From Umboniibacter marinipuniceus (GTDB lineage: Bacteria > Pseudomonadota > Gammaproteobacteria > Pseudomonadales > DSM-25080), in the NCBI RefSeq assembly GCF_003688415.1, contig NZ_REFJ01000004.1, positions 1 through 64,000 of the forward strand: a DNA stretch of 64,000 nt, written 5' to 3'. The translations under genes and the position numbers were made by a program. This document shows, in pieces, positions 8,403 through 18,627 of this stretch (position 1 is the first letter of the stretch; each line of letters opens with the position of its first letter). The notes beneath the pieces are model-generated. The model did no database searches and was not told the DNA's origin. It saw only the letters and a program-made list of their open reading frames with translations.

Positions 8403-9455
8403 TTAACGTAGTTGATTACGAGTTTTCTCGAGCACTTGGCGAGCTAAATCTGCAGCAATCTCAGATCCAGGCTGCGTCACTGAGACATTAACCTGGCCAT
8501 CAATATCCTGCACCAAAAGCTCAAGCTCGGTCACTTGGATGGTTGCACTAGAGCTGAACAAATTAGCAAAAAAACCATTTTCGTGGACCGCGCCTTCGGG
8601 CTGAGGGTGATACTGAATACTAATAGTGCCGTCTTCACGGTTTCGAGTAACTACCGTCATGTCGACACCAGGAATAGATCCTAACAACGACGCCCAGGCA
8701 CGATCGAAGTCGACGCTGAGCAGTAATGTTGGCGGTGTGGCATTCGGCATCATTCTAGATTTAGGCGCGCCACCAATCTGTTGGGCCAGAAGTGAGACGG
8801 TTTCCGCATCCGTTTGCGACGCCAAAGCATTAGCGATTTCATCAACCATCCAAGATTCCCGCGAATCATCTACCGAGTTCGCAGGCCATGCTACCGATGA
8901 CTCATCCGCATCTACCGCTGCACGACTATGTAGCACCCTAACCTCAGTAGTGGTAGCTTGGTATCCTGGCTCAACGAAGATTTTGAAACGATCTTTGTTC
9001 GCTTCATCATCGTTGAATTTTAGCCAGACAGTTTGAATTTCTCCCGTCTCTGGGTTCGCTTCAACCACATCAATACCTGAGCTATTCATCCAAGCTCTAA
9101 GTCTGGGCCAAACTGCAGAAGCCGAAACGTTAATATTAATCCAACGGCGTTCACCTAGACGCTGAATTTTAACCTTCTGCAGATCGCGCTCAACATTCAA
9201 CGGAACGGGTGCTGGGATAATAAAATCCCCATCCTCATCAGCGAGGTCAACTTGCTTTGGAACTTCAGGCACTACAAATAGATCTCTAATTCTTTCGTCA
9301 CTATAACCCTGCGGAACCTGAAGCGGCTCAATAGCGGCAGCAGTTTGATAATCCTCTCCTTTGTCACGAAAATCATTCTCATAACCAAAGAAACTACATC
9401 CAGACAGCAGAGCAAGCGAGCCTGCTAGCGCGGTAGTTGATACAACTTTTATCAT
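8403..9455 (-). CDS. bamC: outer membrane protein assembly factor BamC
   Basis: A 350-residue lipoprotein of the BAM complex that inserts beta-barrel proteins into the outer membrane. The N-terminus has a lipobox LLSGC with lipidated Cys20. The following FRDKGEDYQTA segment is the conserved unstructured region that contacts BamD, and two helix-grip domains follow. It lies about 20 bases after dapA, the classic dapA-bamC (nlpB) arrangement, and is followed at once by the MBL hydrolase. Confidence 0.9.
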   Translation of the reverse strand: MIKVVSTTALAGSLALLSGCSFFGYENDFRDKGEDYQTAAAIEPLQVPQGYSDERIRDLFVVPEVPKQVDLADEDGDFIIPAPVPLNVERDLQKVKIQRLGERRWININVSASAVWPRLRAWMNSSGIDVVEANPETGEIQTVWLKFNDDEANKDRFKIFVEPGYQATTTEVRVLHSRAAVDADESSVAWPANSVDDSRESWMVDEIANALASQTDAETVSLLAQQIGGAPKSRMMPNATPPTLLLSVDFDRAWASLLGSIPGVDMTVVTRNREDGTISIQYHPQPEGAVHENGFFANLFSSSATIQVTELELLVQDIDGQVNVSVTQPGSEIAADLARQVLEKTRNQLR

Positions 9456-9474
9456 TATTTTAACTCCGAGCAGC

Positions 9475-10353
9475 TTAGCTAATACTGGCTGCTTCTTTTA
9501 GTGCGCTCTTAACCACGCCATGAAATTTTGAATCCAGTGTTGTTAGCGGCAAACGCATCGTTGCTTCGCAACGCCCCAACTGACTTAACGCCCATTTTAC
9601 GGGAATTGGATTGGCCTCAACAAATAAATCGCGATGCAAGGCTGACAACTTAGCGTCGACGGCCTTTGCTCCTTCGGAATCTCCCGCAAGCGCTAATTCA
9701 CAGGCCTTAGACATTAATTTTGGCGCAACGTTCGCGGTGACCGAAATATCTCCCTTAGCACCCGCCAAGATAAGATCTATAGCCGTTGCATCATCACCCG
9801 AATAAACTACAAATCCCTTTGGCGCCGCTTTCACCAGCTCAATGCCTCGCTTAAGCTCACCGGTCGCGTCTTTAATGCCAACAATATTTTCAATTGTAGC
9901 CAAACGCAGCACTGTCTCATTCGACATATCTACCGCGGTTCTCCCAGGAACATTATACAGAATCAAATCCCCCGGACAGGCCGCAGCAACGGCCTGATAG
10001 TGTTGGAACAATCCTTCCTGCGTTGGTTTGTTGTAGTAAGGCGTTACTAATAGACAGGCGGCTACACCGAAAGCTTGCGCTCGGGTAGTTAGATGTATTG
10101 CCTCGCGAGTAGAGTTAGCACCAGTACCAGCAATGATGGGAACTCTCGACCCCACTCGCTCCTGACAAAAACGAATCACCTCAAGGTGTTCATTCACATC
10201 AAGCGTCGCGGACTCTCCCGTTGTTCCAGCAACCACTAAGCAATGAGTACCTTCGGCCTCGTGCCAATCCACTAACCGGGCAAGTGCTTCATAATCAACC
10301 TCACCGTTTGCTGCCATTGGGGTTACTAGGGCAACCATACTGCCACTAATCAT
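9475..10353 (-). CDS. dapA: 4-hydroxy-tetrahydrodipicolinate synthase
   Basis: A 292-residue TIM-barrel aldolase condensing pyruvate with aspartate semialdehyde, the first committed step of lysine/DAP synthesis. Signatures are GSMVALVTPM, GTTGES, YNVPGRT (Tyr of the proton relay) and GIKDATG (Schiff-base Lys). I start at the ATG 10353 because GGAG lies 7 bases upstream; a TTG one codon earlier is less likely. It is the first gene of dapA-bamC-MBL and supplies the pathway completed by DapD/DapE in this window. Confidence 0.95.
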   Translation of the reverse strand: MISGSMVALVTPMAANGEVDYEALARLVDWHEAEGTHCLVVAGTTGESATLDVNEHLEVIRFCQERVGSRVPIIAGTGANSTREAIHLTTRAQAFGVAACLLVTPYYNKPTQEGLFQHYQAVAAACPGDLILYNVPGRTAVDMSNETVLRLATIENIVGIKDATGELKRGIELVKAAPKGFVVYSGDDATAIDLILAGAKGDISVTANVAPKLMSKACELALAGDSEGAKAVDAKLSALHRDLFVEANPIPVKWALSQLGRCEATMRLPLTTLDSKFHGVVKSALKEAASIS

Positions 10354-10431
10354 CAAGAAGCTCCTACGCTACATTCAATCGACGAGACATCATAATTTTT
10401 AGCTCGCCTAATAACAAGGTACGAGCGGTTA

Positions 10432-11469
10432 TTAAGGTGATGGGTTTGGGTTATCGACATGAATATCGTCGATGGCTTGGAGTTGATCCTGACTGAGCAT
10501 CAACTCACAGGCCTGAAGGTTTTCCCTAAGCTGGGCCATGGATGTGGCACCAATAATGTTACTGGTGAGAAAGGGGCGAGACATGACGAATGACTGTGCT
10601 AGTGCTAGCAGCGTCATTCCCCAGCTAGCTGCAAGCTGATGGTAGTCCTCTACCGCTTTCAAGCCGCGTTCGCTCTCATAGCGCCCCATCCTTCCAAATA
10701 GTGCCTTTCTGGAATTAACTGGCAGCTCGCCGTGACGATATTTACCCGTTAGATAGCCCTGAGCTAACGGGGAGTAGGCCAGCAGCCCCACATTCGAGCG
10801 CATTGAAAATTCCGCCAAACCTTGCTCGAACGTCCGATTCACCAAACTATAGGCATTCTGAATCGAGACAATGGGCTCGCGATTGCTCAGTCCCGCTATA
10901 CGCAACGCTTCATGAACACCCCAAGCCGTCTCATTGGACACCCCAATGTGACGAACCTTACCTTCATCTACCAGCTCATAGAGCGCCGAGAGCGTCTCGG
11001 CTAAACTTATCTCGTTGCTTTGCGGCGCGCTAAAGCGTTGGGCAGACCCGAAGAGCGGCACTCGCCTATCGGGCCAGTGTAATTGATAGAGGTCAACGTA
11101 GTCCGTATTCAGGCGCGTTAGACTCCCCTCAATGGCTTGTCGGATATGATTCCTGCTCAGACGACTTTCTTCACCGCGAAACCAATCCATCTTGCTTCGC
11201 CCTACGACCTTGGTGGCCAGGACAATTTGGTCCCGAGTTCCGCGCGCCTTGATCCACTTACCAATGATTGTCTCAGTAGACCCCTGCGTCTCGGCCTTAG
11301 GCGGAATAGAATAAAGCTCTGCCGTATCAAATAAATTAATGCCTGCCTCAACAGCATAATCCATCTGCTCGAACGCCTCGGCAGCGGTATTTTGTTCTCC
11401 GAAGGTCATGGTGCCAAGACAGACTTTTGACACTTTCAGGTCAGACGCGCCAAGCTGGTTATATTGCAT
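10432..11469 (-). CDS. tas: NADP(H)-dependent aldo/keto reductase, Tas family
   Basis: A 345-residue AKR-fold oxidoreductase. It matches Tas in its opening (LGTMTFGEQN), the catalytic-tetrad region FDTAELY, YQLHWPDR, GVSNETAWGV and the cofactor region near IIGATSMAQLREN. Tas was found in E. coli as a suppressor of tyrosine auxotrophy; the natural substrate is unknown. It sits in a run of minus-strand genes with gloA four bases upstream, consistent with a carbonyl/methylglyoxal detoxification unit, which is inferred from context only. Confidence 0.82.
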   Translation of the reverse strand: MQYNQLGASDLKVSKVCLGTMTFGEQNTAAEAFEQMDYAVEAGINLFDTAELYSIPPKAETQGSTETIIGKWIKARGTRDQIVLATKVVGRSKMDWFRGEESRLSRNHIRQAIEGSLTRLNTDYVDLYQLHWPDRRVPLFGSAQRFSAPQSNEISLAETLSALYELVDEGKVRHIGVSNETAWGVHEALRIAGLSNREPIVSIQNAYSLVNRTFEQGLAEFSMRSNVGLLAYSPLAQGYLTGKYRHGELPVNSRKALFGRMGRYESERGLKAVEDYHQLAASWGMTLLALAQSFVMSRPFLTSNIIGATSMAQLRENLQACELMLSQDQLQAIDDIHVDNPNPSP

Positions 11470-11473
11470 AATA

Positions 11474-11881
11474 CTATCCGATGGAATTGGTCATTTGATC
11501 GCGCTGAATGAGTTCAATTTTGTAACCGTCGGGATCCTCTACAAAGGCAATATGTGTTGATCCGCCAAGCACTGGGCCGGGCTCTCTAACCACATTAGCG
11601 CCCGCTGCTTTCAGCTCCTTACTCAAGGCATAGATATCTGGGTGGGCAATGGCTAGATGCCCAAAGGCAGTTCCCATCTCGTACTCATCAACACCCCAGT
11701 TATAGGTTAGTTCAATCACCGCTGCGCCATCAGACTCCTCGCCATAACCAACAAATGCTAGCGTGTACTTATAGGCTTCATTGTCGCTCTTGCGCAACAG
11801 TTTCATGCCAAGTACTTCAGTGTAAAACGCAATTGATTTTTCTAAGTTGCCCACACGAATCATGGTATGAAGTAACTGCAT
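11474..11881 (-). CDS. gloA: lactoylglutathione lyase (glyoxalase I)
   Basis: A 135-residue VOC-fold enzyme that isomerises the methylglyoxal-glutathione hemithioacetal to S-lactoylglutathione. It starts [20 protein letters not shown] and contains [17 protein letters not shown] and [13 protein letters not shown], placing the metal ligands His/Glu as in the nickel-type bacterial GloA. The length is typical. It is flanked by a Tas-like reductase and an MBL hydrolase that could act nearby in aldehyde detoxification. Confidence 0.92.
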   Translation of the reverse strand: MQLLHTMIRVGNLEKSIAFYTEVLGMKLLRKSDNEAYKYTLAFVGYGEESDGAAVIELTYNWGVDEYEMGTAFGHLAIAHPDIYALSKELKAAGANVVREPGPVLGGSTHIAFVEDPDGYKIELIQRDQMTNSIG

Positions 11882-11890
11882 AGTATTCTC

Positions 11891-12733
11891 CTAATTCAAG
11901 CGCCAGGTATCGGATCCTAGCAACCAGTGTTCTCCGTCTTGTTTACTCGCTTTGCCGTCTTCACACAGCTTAATGAGGTGCGCCGTTAAAGAGAGCCGTG
12001 CCACAGGCAAAAGCGCGGGATCTATGTCATCATAAACCCGTTCAAGTATCTGATCGAGTGTTAACCACTGATCACTCAGCACTCCTAACACCTTCTGCTC
12101 ACGCGTCAAACGATGATGGATTAAACGCTCAATTTCATCATTTGGTTCAGTGATGACATCACCATGACCAGGGCCAATTGAACTCATTGGGTAATTAACT
12201 AGCGCACGAAGACTTGCCAAGTAGCTGGCCATGTGACCTGCGGGCGGAATAATTACAACCGTTGAGCCGTTCATCATATGATCACCGACAAACATCATCT
12301 TTGACTCTTGATGATAGTAACATTGATGATTAGCAACGTGACCTGGGGTATGGATAGCGGTGAGTGTGACACCAGGAATAGCGAATTCAGCGAGTTTGCT
12401 GACTGGAAGTAATGGCAAAGCACTTAATTCTTGATGACCGTCGTCCGGGCTTAAAGTCATCCCCAGAACTGGAGCACCGGTCATTCCTCTCAGGGCAGCG
12501 GCACCTGCAGCGTGATCTCGATGAGTGTGGGTCAATACGATTAGGGCAATATCCTCGTTACAGGAACGATAAAGTGCTTCGAGGTGCTCCGCATGATTGG
12601 GGCCGGGATCAATAACCACAAAGGGCCCTTTACCAAGGACCCAAGTGTTGGTACCAGGCCCCGTCATGGGCCCTGGATTTGGTGCAGTAAAGCACTGCAC
12701 CCATTCCCCTTGCCGCGGCTGGGGCTTAACCAA
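11891..12733 (-). CDS. MBL-fold metallo-hydrolase (LACTB2-like)
   Basis: A 280-residue metallo-beta-lactamase-fold hydrolase. The metal motif is [11 protein letters not shown], followed by [13 protein letters not shown] and [14 protein letters not shown]-terminal winged-helix-like domain (about residues 215-275) fits the LACTB2/beta-lactamase-like 2 group, some of which are ribonucleases or thioesterases. Placement next to gloA tempts a glyoxalase II call, but glyoxalase II lacks this C-terminal domain, so I leave it generic. Its start overlaps the fabV stop by 8 bases. Confidence 0.75.
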   Translation of the reverse strand: MVKPQPRQGEWVQCFTAPNPGPMTGPGTNTWVLGKGPFVVIDPGPNHAEHLEALYRSCNEDIALIVLTHTHRDHAAGAAALRGMTGAPVLGMTLSPDDGHQELSALPLLPVSKLAEFAIPGVTLTAIHTPGHVANHQCYYHQESKMMFVGDHMMNGSTVVIIPPAGHMASYLASLRALVNYPMSSIGPGHGDVITEPNDEIERLIHHRLTREQKVLGVLSDQWLTLDQILERVYDDIDPALLPVARLSLTAHLIKLCEDGKASKQDGEHWLLGSDTWRLN

Positions 12734-13913
12734 GCTGGATGTCCGCGAGAGGACTCACATCCGCGTCGTAATCAACACCTTCTACCTCGAAGCCAAATAG
12801 ACGCAAGAACTCCGTTTTGTAACCGGAATAATCACTAATTTCCTTGAGGTTATCAGTGGTCACTTTCGCCCAAAGCGCTTCAACTTCCTGTTGTACATGA
12901 GGGGTCAGTTCCAACTCATCAACACGGTAACGATTTTCGTCATCTAAACGCGGCGCTTGATTATAAAGACATTCATTGAAGAGGCGATAAACCTGCTCGA
13001 TACAGCCTTCGTGAGTACCCTCTTCCTTCATAATCTTAAACAGCAGTGCCAGATAGAGTGGCATGATTGGAATGGCGGAGCTCGCTTGAGTGACCACCGC
13101 TTTCAACACACTAACATGAGCGGTTGCGCCGATGTTAGTGAGTTGCTCAGTGATGTCTTTTGCTGCGCGGTCCAAATCTTTCTTGGCCGCCCCAATAGTG
13201 CCATGCCAATAGATATCCCACGTGACACGCTCACCTAGGTAGGTATAGGCGGTGGTCTTAGCGTTATCCGCTAACACGCCAGCATCAGCAAGCGCTGTCA
13301 TCCAACGCTGCCAGTCATCACCACCCATTACGGCAACAGTCTGATCAATTTCTTCCTGCGACGCTTGGTCTAATGAGAACTCAGTGATTTGATCTTTATT
13401 GGTATCTACGCCCTGCTTCGTCACCGATTGGCCAATTGGCTTTAACACCGAATTAAAGACTTCGCCCGTATCGGGATGCTGACGTCGAGGCGCAGCGAGT
13501 GAATAAACTACTAGATCAACTTGGCCAAAGTCCTCTTTGATTGCATTGATCACATCAGACTTCATTTCATTCGAAAAGGCATCACCGTTAAAGGAGCGTG
13601 CGTATAACCCCTCTTCTTCAGCCGCTTTATGAAAAGCTGCGGTGTTGTACCAGCCAGCAGTGGCGGTTCGCTTCTCAGAAGGTTCCTTTTCAAAAAAGAC
13701 GCCCATAGTCTTTGCGCCTGCACCAAAAGCAGCGCTGATTCGTGAGGCCAAACCGTAACCGGTAGAAGACCCCAAAACCAATACGCGCTTCGGCGCTCCA
13801 TCTATCTGCCCTTGGTTTTTAACGTAAGCAATTTGGTTGCGAACATTCTGCTCACAGCCAACAGGGTGGGCGTTAGTGCAGATAAAACCGCGAGTTTTTG
13901 CCTTAATTATCAT
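12726..13913 (-). CDS. fabV: enoyl-ACP reductase, FabV type (trans-2-enoyl-CoA reductase)
   Basis: A 395-residue NADH-dependent reductase for the last step of fatty-acid elongation. The dinucleotide site [13 protein letters not shown] and the catalytic Tyr-x8-Lys ([10 protein letters not shown], about residues 230-240) are diagnostic of FabV. FabV is the isozyme known to tolerate triclosan in Pseudomonas and Vibrio. It heads a minus-strand run; the downstream MBL gene overlaps its end by 8 bases, indicating coupled translation. Confidence 0.93.
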   Translation of the reverse strand: MIIKAKTRGFICTNAHPVGCEQNVRNQIAYVKNQGQIDGAPKRVLVLGSSTGYGLASRISAAFGAGAKTMGVFFEKEPSEKRTATAGWYNTAAFHKAAEEEGLYARSFNGDAFSNEMKSDVINAIKEDFGQVDLVVYSLAAPRRQHPDTGEVFNSVLKPIGQSVTKQGVDTNKDQITEFSLDQASQEEIDQTVAVMGGDDWQRWMTALADAGVLADNAKTTAYTYLGERVTWDIYWHGTIGAAKKDLDRAAKDITEQLTNIGATAHVSVLKAVVTQASSAIPIMPLYLALLFKIMKEEGTHEGCIEQVYRLFNECLYNQAPRLDDENRYRVDELELTPHVQQEVEALWAKVTTDNLKEISDYSGYKTEFLRLFGFEVEGVDYDADVSPLADIQLG

Positions 13914-14003
13914 AATTTAAATCTCTCGTACTAATACATAATGAGCGCATTATACACAAAGCTTTGCATGCGTGACTAGCAAGTCACTCACAGTTAGTAA
14001 GCA

Positions 14004-14036
14004 ATAAAAAAGCGAGGCGCTTGCGCTGCCTCGCTT
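14004..14036 (-). terminator. intrinsic terminator of aceEF
   Basis: A 9-base stem AAGCGAGGC (14010-14018) pairs with GCCTCGCTT (14028-14036). On the minus strand it is followed by a run of T, as needed to end aceEF transcripts. It lies 34 bases past the aceF stop and before fabV. Confidence 0.85.
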
Positions 14037-14069
14037 CAGACTTGGATATTTTGACCTATCGCCAACCGA

Positions 14070-15719
14070 TTAGTTCAGAATTAACCTACGCACATCACTG
14101 AGTTCAGCAACAATAGTGGTCATAAATCGACCCGCGTCGCCGCCATTAATAGCACAATGATCATAACTAAGTGCCAACGGTAGCATTTGACGAGGTACGA
14201 ATTCCGAGCCATTCCACACCGGCTTAATCTGCGCTTTGGACACGCCCAAAATGCCTACTTCCGGTGTATTCACGATAGGAGTGAAGCCTGTTCCGCCCAT
14301 GGCACCCAAGCTTGAAACAGTGAAACAACCGCCCTGCATTTCGTTTGGCTTGAGTTTACCATCACGTGCCTTGATGGATAGCTCGATCACATCCGCCGCA
14401 ATTTCCCACAGTCCTTTCTTGTCAGCATCCTTAATCACAGGCACCACAAGTCCGCGAGGCGTATCAACCGCCATACCAACGTTAACGTAACCCTTGGTAA
14501 TTCGATTCTCCATCGCCGCATCGAGGGACGAATTGAACTTAGGATTCTGCGCCAGCGCCGAAGCGACAGCCTTAATTAAGAAAGCCACTGGAGTCACTTT
14601 CACGCCGCGTTTTTCACCCTCGGCCTTCAATGATTTCCGGAACTCTTCTAAGTCAGTGATATCTGCATCATCGAACTGGGTAACATGCGGGACATTCAAC
14701 CACGAACGCTGCATGTTGAGGGCCGTTAACTTGTCAATTTTACTGAGCGGTTCCACTGAGATGTCACCGAACTTAGCAAAGTCAACGGTAGGGCGAGGCG
14801 GTATGCCTGTTGCACCACCAGCGACCGACGAGCTAGCTGCACCGCCTTCGGCAAGCTGCTTCATCGCGCCTTTTACAAAATCATGAAGGTCATCTTTCAA
14901 GATTCGGCCGCGCGGCCCCGTTGGCGAAATCAAAGTCAAATCAACACCAAGCTCACGCGCCAGTTTACGGACAGCTGGACCAGCGTGAGAGTCACGATTT
15001 GACTTCCCCGCTCCCGTGGCTGCTGGAGGAAGCTTAGCAGCTACTGGAACTGGAACATTTCGCACTTCCTTGGCTGCTGTACTTGCGGCAGCTGGAGCTG
15101 CGACGGCAGGCTCTGAGACCGCTGTTGCCGCACCCTCAACCTGCAAACTGCCAATGACTTGACCTTCGTTAACCTTGTCACCTTCATTCACAGAGAAGGC
15201 AATGATCTTGCCTGAATGCTCTGCAGGGATTTCCATAGAGGCCTTGTCTGTTTCCAAGACTATGAGTGAATCACCCTCACTGACTTCGTCGCCAACTGCA
15301 ACACAGACTTCAATCACATCAACGCCGTCTGCGCCACCTAGATCAGGCACTTTAATTTCGAGCTCAGCAGGCGACGAAGCTGCAACGGCTACCGGAGCCG
15401 TCTCAACTTCTTCAGACGCTGCCGCGACCGCAGGGGCTGGCTGTACCGCCACCTCTTCAGCCGGCGCTGACTCAGCGGCCGCCGACGTTTCGATATCTAC
15501 GCAAACGTCACCTTCATTTACCTTGGCACCTTCAGCAACGTGGATCGCCTTAACAATCCCCGCTACCGTTGACGGCACATCCAGTGATGCTTTGTCAGTC
15601 TCTACAACGATCAAAGAATCTTCGATTTCTACGCTATCACCAACTGCTACACACAACTCGATAACGTCGACGCCATCTGCGCCACCCAAGTCAGGGATTA
15701 GAACCTGTTCAATTGCCAT
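14070..15719 (-). CDS. aceF: pyruvate dehydrogenase E2, dihydrolipoamide acetyltransferase
   Basis: The 549-residue core of pyruvate dehydrogenase; it transfers acetyl from lipoamide to CoA. Domain order is two lipoyl domains (lipoyl-lysine in VETDKASLD, near residue 43, and LETDKASME, near 165) joined by Ala/Pro/Val-rich linkers, an E1/E3-binding domain around 250-285 (AVRKLARELGVD), and the catalytic domain from about 310. The active-site motif reads DHCAINGG: the usual Asp of HxxxDG is Asn, a variant also reported for Azotobacter E2. It follows aceE after 14 bases; the E3 gene is not in the window. Confidence 0.93.
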   Translation of the reverse strand: MAIEQVLIPDLGGADGVDVIELCVAVGDSVEIEDSLIVVETDKASLDVPSTVAGIVKAIHVAEGAKVNEGDVCVDIETSAAAESAPAEEVAVQPAPAVAAASEEVETAPVAVAASSPAELEIKVPDLGGADGVDVIEVCVAVGDEVSEGDSLIVLETDKASMEIPAEHSGKIIAFSVNEGDKVNEGQVIGSLQVEGAATAVSEPAVAAPAAASTAAKEVRNVPVPVAAKLPPAATGAGKSNRDSHAGPAVRKLARELGVDLTLISPTGPRGRILKDDLHDFVKGAMKQLAEGGAASSSVAGGATGIPPRPTVDFAKFGDISVEPLSKIDKLTALNMQRSWLNVPHVTQFDDADITDLEEFRKSLKAEGEKRGVKVTPVAFLIKAVASALAQNPKFNSSLDAAMENRITKGYVNVGMAVDTPRGLVVPVIKDADKKGLWEIAADVIELSIKARDGKLKPNEMQGGCFTVSSLGAMGGTGFTPIVNTPEVGILGVSKAQIKPVWNGSEFVPRQMLPLALSYDHCAINGGDAGRFMTTIVAELSDVRRLILN

Positions 15720-15733
15720 TGATATGCTCCCCC

Positions 15734-18394
15734 TTAAACCGTGGTTGGATCAATTTTGTCGGCGTCAATGCCATAGCGCTTCATTGCGTCTTTCACTACC
15801 GAAGCCTTGATGTCACCTTGCTTCGCCAAACGATCTAGTGCAGCAATCACAATGAACCAACGGTCAACTTCGAAGAACTTACGCAACTTAGCACGGGTAT
15901 CCGAACGCCCAAAGCCATCAGTGCCTAGTGCGGTAAATTCACGAGGAATAAACTGACCTAACTGATCACTGTAGAGCTTCATATAATCCGTTGCTGCAAC
16001 CACAGGTCCGCGAGCCGAATCTAGCTGCTGTGTAATCCACGGCTGCTGTTGTTTCTTCGCTCCAGGGTGAAGACGGTTATGACGCTCACAAGCCAATCCG
16101 TCACGGCGAAGTTCATTCGCGGACGTCATCGACCAGACCGTTACATCAACATCAAACTCATCGCGTAGTAGCGTGGCTGCTTCACGGACTTCTCGAAGAA
16201 TGGCTCCCGACCCCATGAGCTGGACGGCTAGCTTCTGCTTTCCAGTTTCTTGCTCGAGACGATAGAGGCCTTTGATGATTCCTTCTTCGCAATCCGCCGG
16301 CATTTCAGGTTGTGCCCAGTTTTCATTCATCGTGGTGATGTAATAAAACTTGCTCTCCTGCAATTCGTACATGCGGTGCATACCATCGCGAATGATCACC
16401 GCCAATTCGTATGCATAGGTTGGGTCATAGCTGATGCAATTTGGAATCGTAGCCGCCTGTAAATGACTATGTCCATCTTGGTGCTGTAGACCCTCACCAT
16501 TCAATGTGGTTCTTCCTGAGGTTGCACCAATTAGGAAGCCGCGCGCCTGTGAGTCACCCGCTGCCCAAGCTAAGTCACCGATACGCTGGAAACCAAACAT
16601 TGAGTAGTAAATATAGAAAGGCACCATCGGATAACCGTGTGTGGAATAGCTTGTAGCCGCTGCCAACCAAGCCGACATCGCGCCTGCTTCATTGATGCCC
16701 TCTTCTAGAATTTGACCCTTTTCATCTTCCTTGTAGAACATGATTTGGTCTTTATCGTGCGGGGTGTAACGCTGCCCCACCGAGGAGTAAATACCAACTT
16801 GGCGGAACAGGCCTTCCATACCGAAAGTTCGCGCTTCGTCAGGGACAATTGGCACGATTCGCTTACCAATTGTCTTGTCTTTAATTAGCGTAGAAAGGGC
16901 ACGTACAAAGGCCATAGTGGTAGAGATTTCACGCTCTCCACTGCCTTTAGTTAGGTTACTGAATGCTGATAGCTCTGGCGTGGGCAATGTTTCCACTTCG
17001 TGAAGACGCTGCGGCAGTGTGCCACCAAGTTCTTCACGGCGCTTATTCATGTAAACCATCTCAGGGCTATCCGGCGACGGACGATAGTAAGGCACCGACT
17101 CAATTTCAGCGTCGCTTAGTGGAATATCGAAACGGTCACGGAAGTTGCGAAGATCCTCGATTGAAAGCTTTTTAACCGAGTGAGTATCGTTCATCGACTC
17201 ACCACTTCCACCCATGCCGTAGCCTTTGACGGTCTGCGCCAGGATAACCGTTGGTTGATCCTTCGTTGCCACCGCCTGGGCGTAAGCTGCATAGACCTTG
17301 TACGGGTCATGTCCCCCACGGTTTAAATACATGATGTCTTTGTCAGATAGGTGTTCAACCATCTCTAACAACTCAGGGTATTTGCCGAAGAAATGCTCAC
17401 GCGTGTAGGCGCCACCATTGTTCTTGTAGTTCTGCAACTCACCGTCACATACTTCGTCCATGCGCTTCTGTAGAAGACCTTTGTCATCAGCGGCAAGTAG
17501 AGGATCCCAATGACGCCCCCAGACGACCTTGATAACATTCCAGCCAGCACCACGGAATACGCCTTCGAGCTCCTGGATAATCTTGCCATTACCACGGACC
17601 GGGCCGTCCAGGCGCTGAAGATTACAGTTGATAACGAAGTTAAGGTTGTCGAGTTTTTCACGACCAGCTAGCGAGATACAACCTAAGGTTTCTGGCTCAT
17701 CACACTCACCATCTCCAAGGTACGCCCAAACCTGACGATCTCCATGATCAACCAAACCACGCTTGGACTGGTATTTCATAAGGTGTGCTTGGTAGATTGC
17801 TTGAAGTGGACCCAAGCCCATAGAAACCGTAGGGAACTGCCAGTAATCTGGCATCAACCAAGGGTGCGGGTACGAAGAAAGTCCGTTGCCGTCTACTTCG
17901 CGTCGGAAATTATCTAGCTGTGACTCATCTAAACGCCCCTCAAGGAACGAGCGTGCATACATACCTGGCGAACTATGGCCCTGAACGAAAATGAGATCGC
18001 CCATGCGCTCGCCTTCGTTGCCACGGAAGAAGTAGTTGAAACCAACGTCGTAGAGTGTTGCAGCAGAAGAGAACGAAGCGATATGACCACCAAGGCCTTC
18101 ATCGTTATCATTCGAACGCATTACCATCGCCAGTGCGTTCCAGCGAATGAGTGAGCGGATACGACGCTCGATGAACACATCCCCTGGCATTTTCCGCTCT
18201 TCGTCTAGCGGGATAGAATTGCGATATGGTGTGGTAACCGCCTGAGGCATCTTTATGCCCTGCCCAAAGGCACGATTCGAAAGTTGCTTTAATACATAAG
18301 CTGCTCGACCTCGGCCGCTACTTTGCAGCATAGAATCAAACGCATCCAACCATTCTTGAGTTTCGATTGGATCTAGATCTTCTTGAATTGACAT
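15734..18394 (-). CDS. aceE: pyruvate dehydrogenase E1 component
   Basis: An 886-residue homodimeric-type E1 that decarboxylates pyruvate with thiamine diphosphate and acetylates the E2 lipoyl group. The ThDP motif GDGECDEPE and its downstream asparagines (LNFVINCN) are seen near residues 225-260. Length matches E. coli AceE. The ATG at 18394 has AAGGAG eight bases upstream. It is the first gene of aceE-aceF, with a terminator after aceF. Confidence 0.96.
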   Translation of the reverse strand: MSIQEDLDPIETQEWLDAFDSMLQSSGRGRAAYVLKQLSNRAFGQGIKMPQAVTTPYRNSIPLDEERKMPGDVFIERRIRSLIRWNALAMVMRSNDNDEGLGGHIASFSSAATLYDVGFNYFFRGNEGERMGDLIFVQGHSSPGMYARSFLEGRLDESQLDNFRREVDGNGLSSYPHPWLMPDYWQFPTVSMGLGPLQAIYQAHLMKYQSKRGLVDHGDRQVWAYLGDGECDEPETLGCISLAGREKLDNLNFVINCNLQRLDGPVRGNGKIIQELEGVFRGAGWNVIKVVWGRHWDPLLAADDKGLLQKRMDEVCDGELQNYKNNGGAYTREHFFGKYPELLEMVEHLSDKDIMYLNRGGHDPYKVYAAYAQAVATKDQPTVILAQTVKGYGMGGSGESMNDTHSVKKLSIEDLRNFRDRFDIPLSDAEIESVPYYRPSPDSPEMVYMNKRREELGGTLPQRLHEVETLPTPELSAFSNLTKGSGEREISTTMAFVRALSTLIKDKTIGKRIVPIVPDEARTFGMEGLFRQVGIYSSVGQRYTPHDKDQIMFYKEDEKGQILEEGINEAGAMSAWLAAATSYSTHGYPMVPFYIYYSMFGFQRIGDLAWAAGDSQARGFLIGATSGRTTLNGEGLQHQDGHSHLQAATIPNCISYDPTYAYELAVIIRDGMHRMYELQESKFYYITTMNENWAQPEMPADCEEGIIKGLYRLEQETGKQKLAVQLMGSGAILREVREAATLLRDEFDVDVTVWSMTSANELRRDGLACERHNRLHPGAKKQQQPWITQQLDSARGPVVAATDYMKLYSDQLGQFIPREFTALGTDGFGRSDTRAKLRKFFEVDRWFIVIAALDRLAKQGDIKASVVKDAMKRYGIDADKIDPTTV

Positions 18395-18476
18395 TCAAAT
18401 GTCTCCTTGGAACGAAACGACTAGCAATGAAGCATAGTCTCGACAACTAGCTTTCTCTCAGAAATTGAGGAAATTG

Positions 18477-18497
18477 CTATCAATTTATTATTGGTAG
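18477..18497. promoter_or_regulatory. imperfect inverted repeat upstream of aceE, possible operator
   Basis: CTATCAAT, 5 bases, ATTGGTAG: two 8-base arms with one mismatch, about 85 bases upstream of the aceE start. The ATTGGT half resembles one arm of the PdhR operator of enterobacteria, but the spacing differs, so the regulator is unknown. The remaining 18395-18627 gap holds no convincing gene; a 60-codon frame there has no family resemblance or ribosome site. Confidence 0.3.
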
Positions 18498-18627
18498 TAT
18501 TTTTTCACAGAATAGTGGATATGCAAAATTAGATATTTTGAAAAATGGCTGCAGCCCAGTAAATACGTATCATGTCTTTTTCGACTACCGTATATGACTG
18601 GGCATTCATGTAACTTTTCTACAAGAA

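Noticed and set aside
11891-12733. Glyoxalase II call for the MBL gene beside gloA
   Set aside because: It has a C-terminal winged-helix-like domain and LACTB2-type spacing, not the glyoxalase II C-terminal domain.
15175-15810. 211-codon plus-strand frame opposite aceF
   Set aside because: Ser/Thr/Ala-rich antisense of the lipoyl domains and linkers; a shadow frame.
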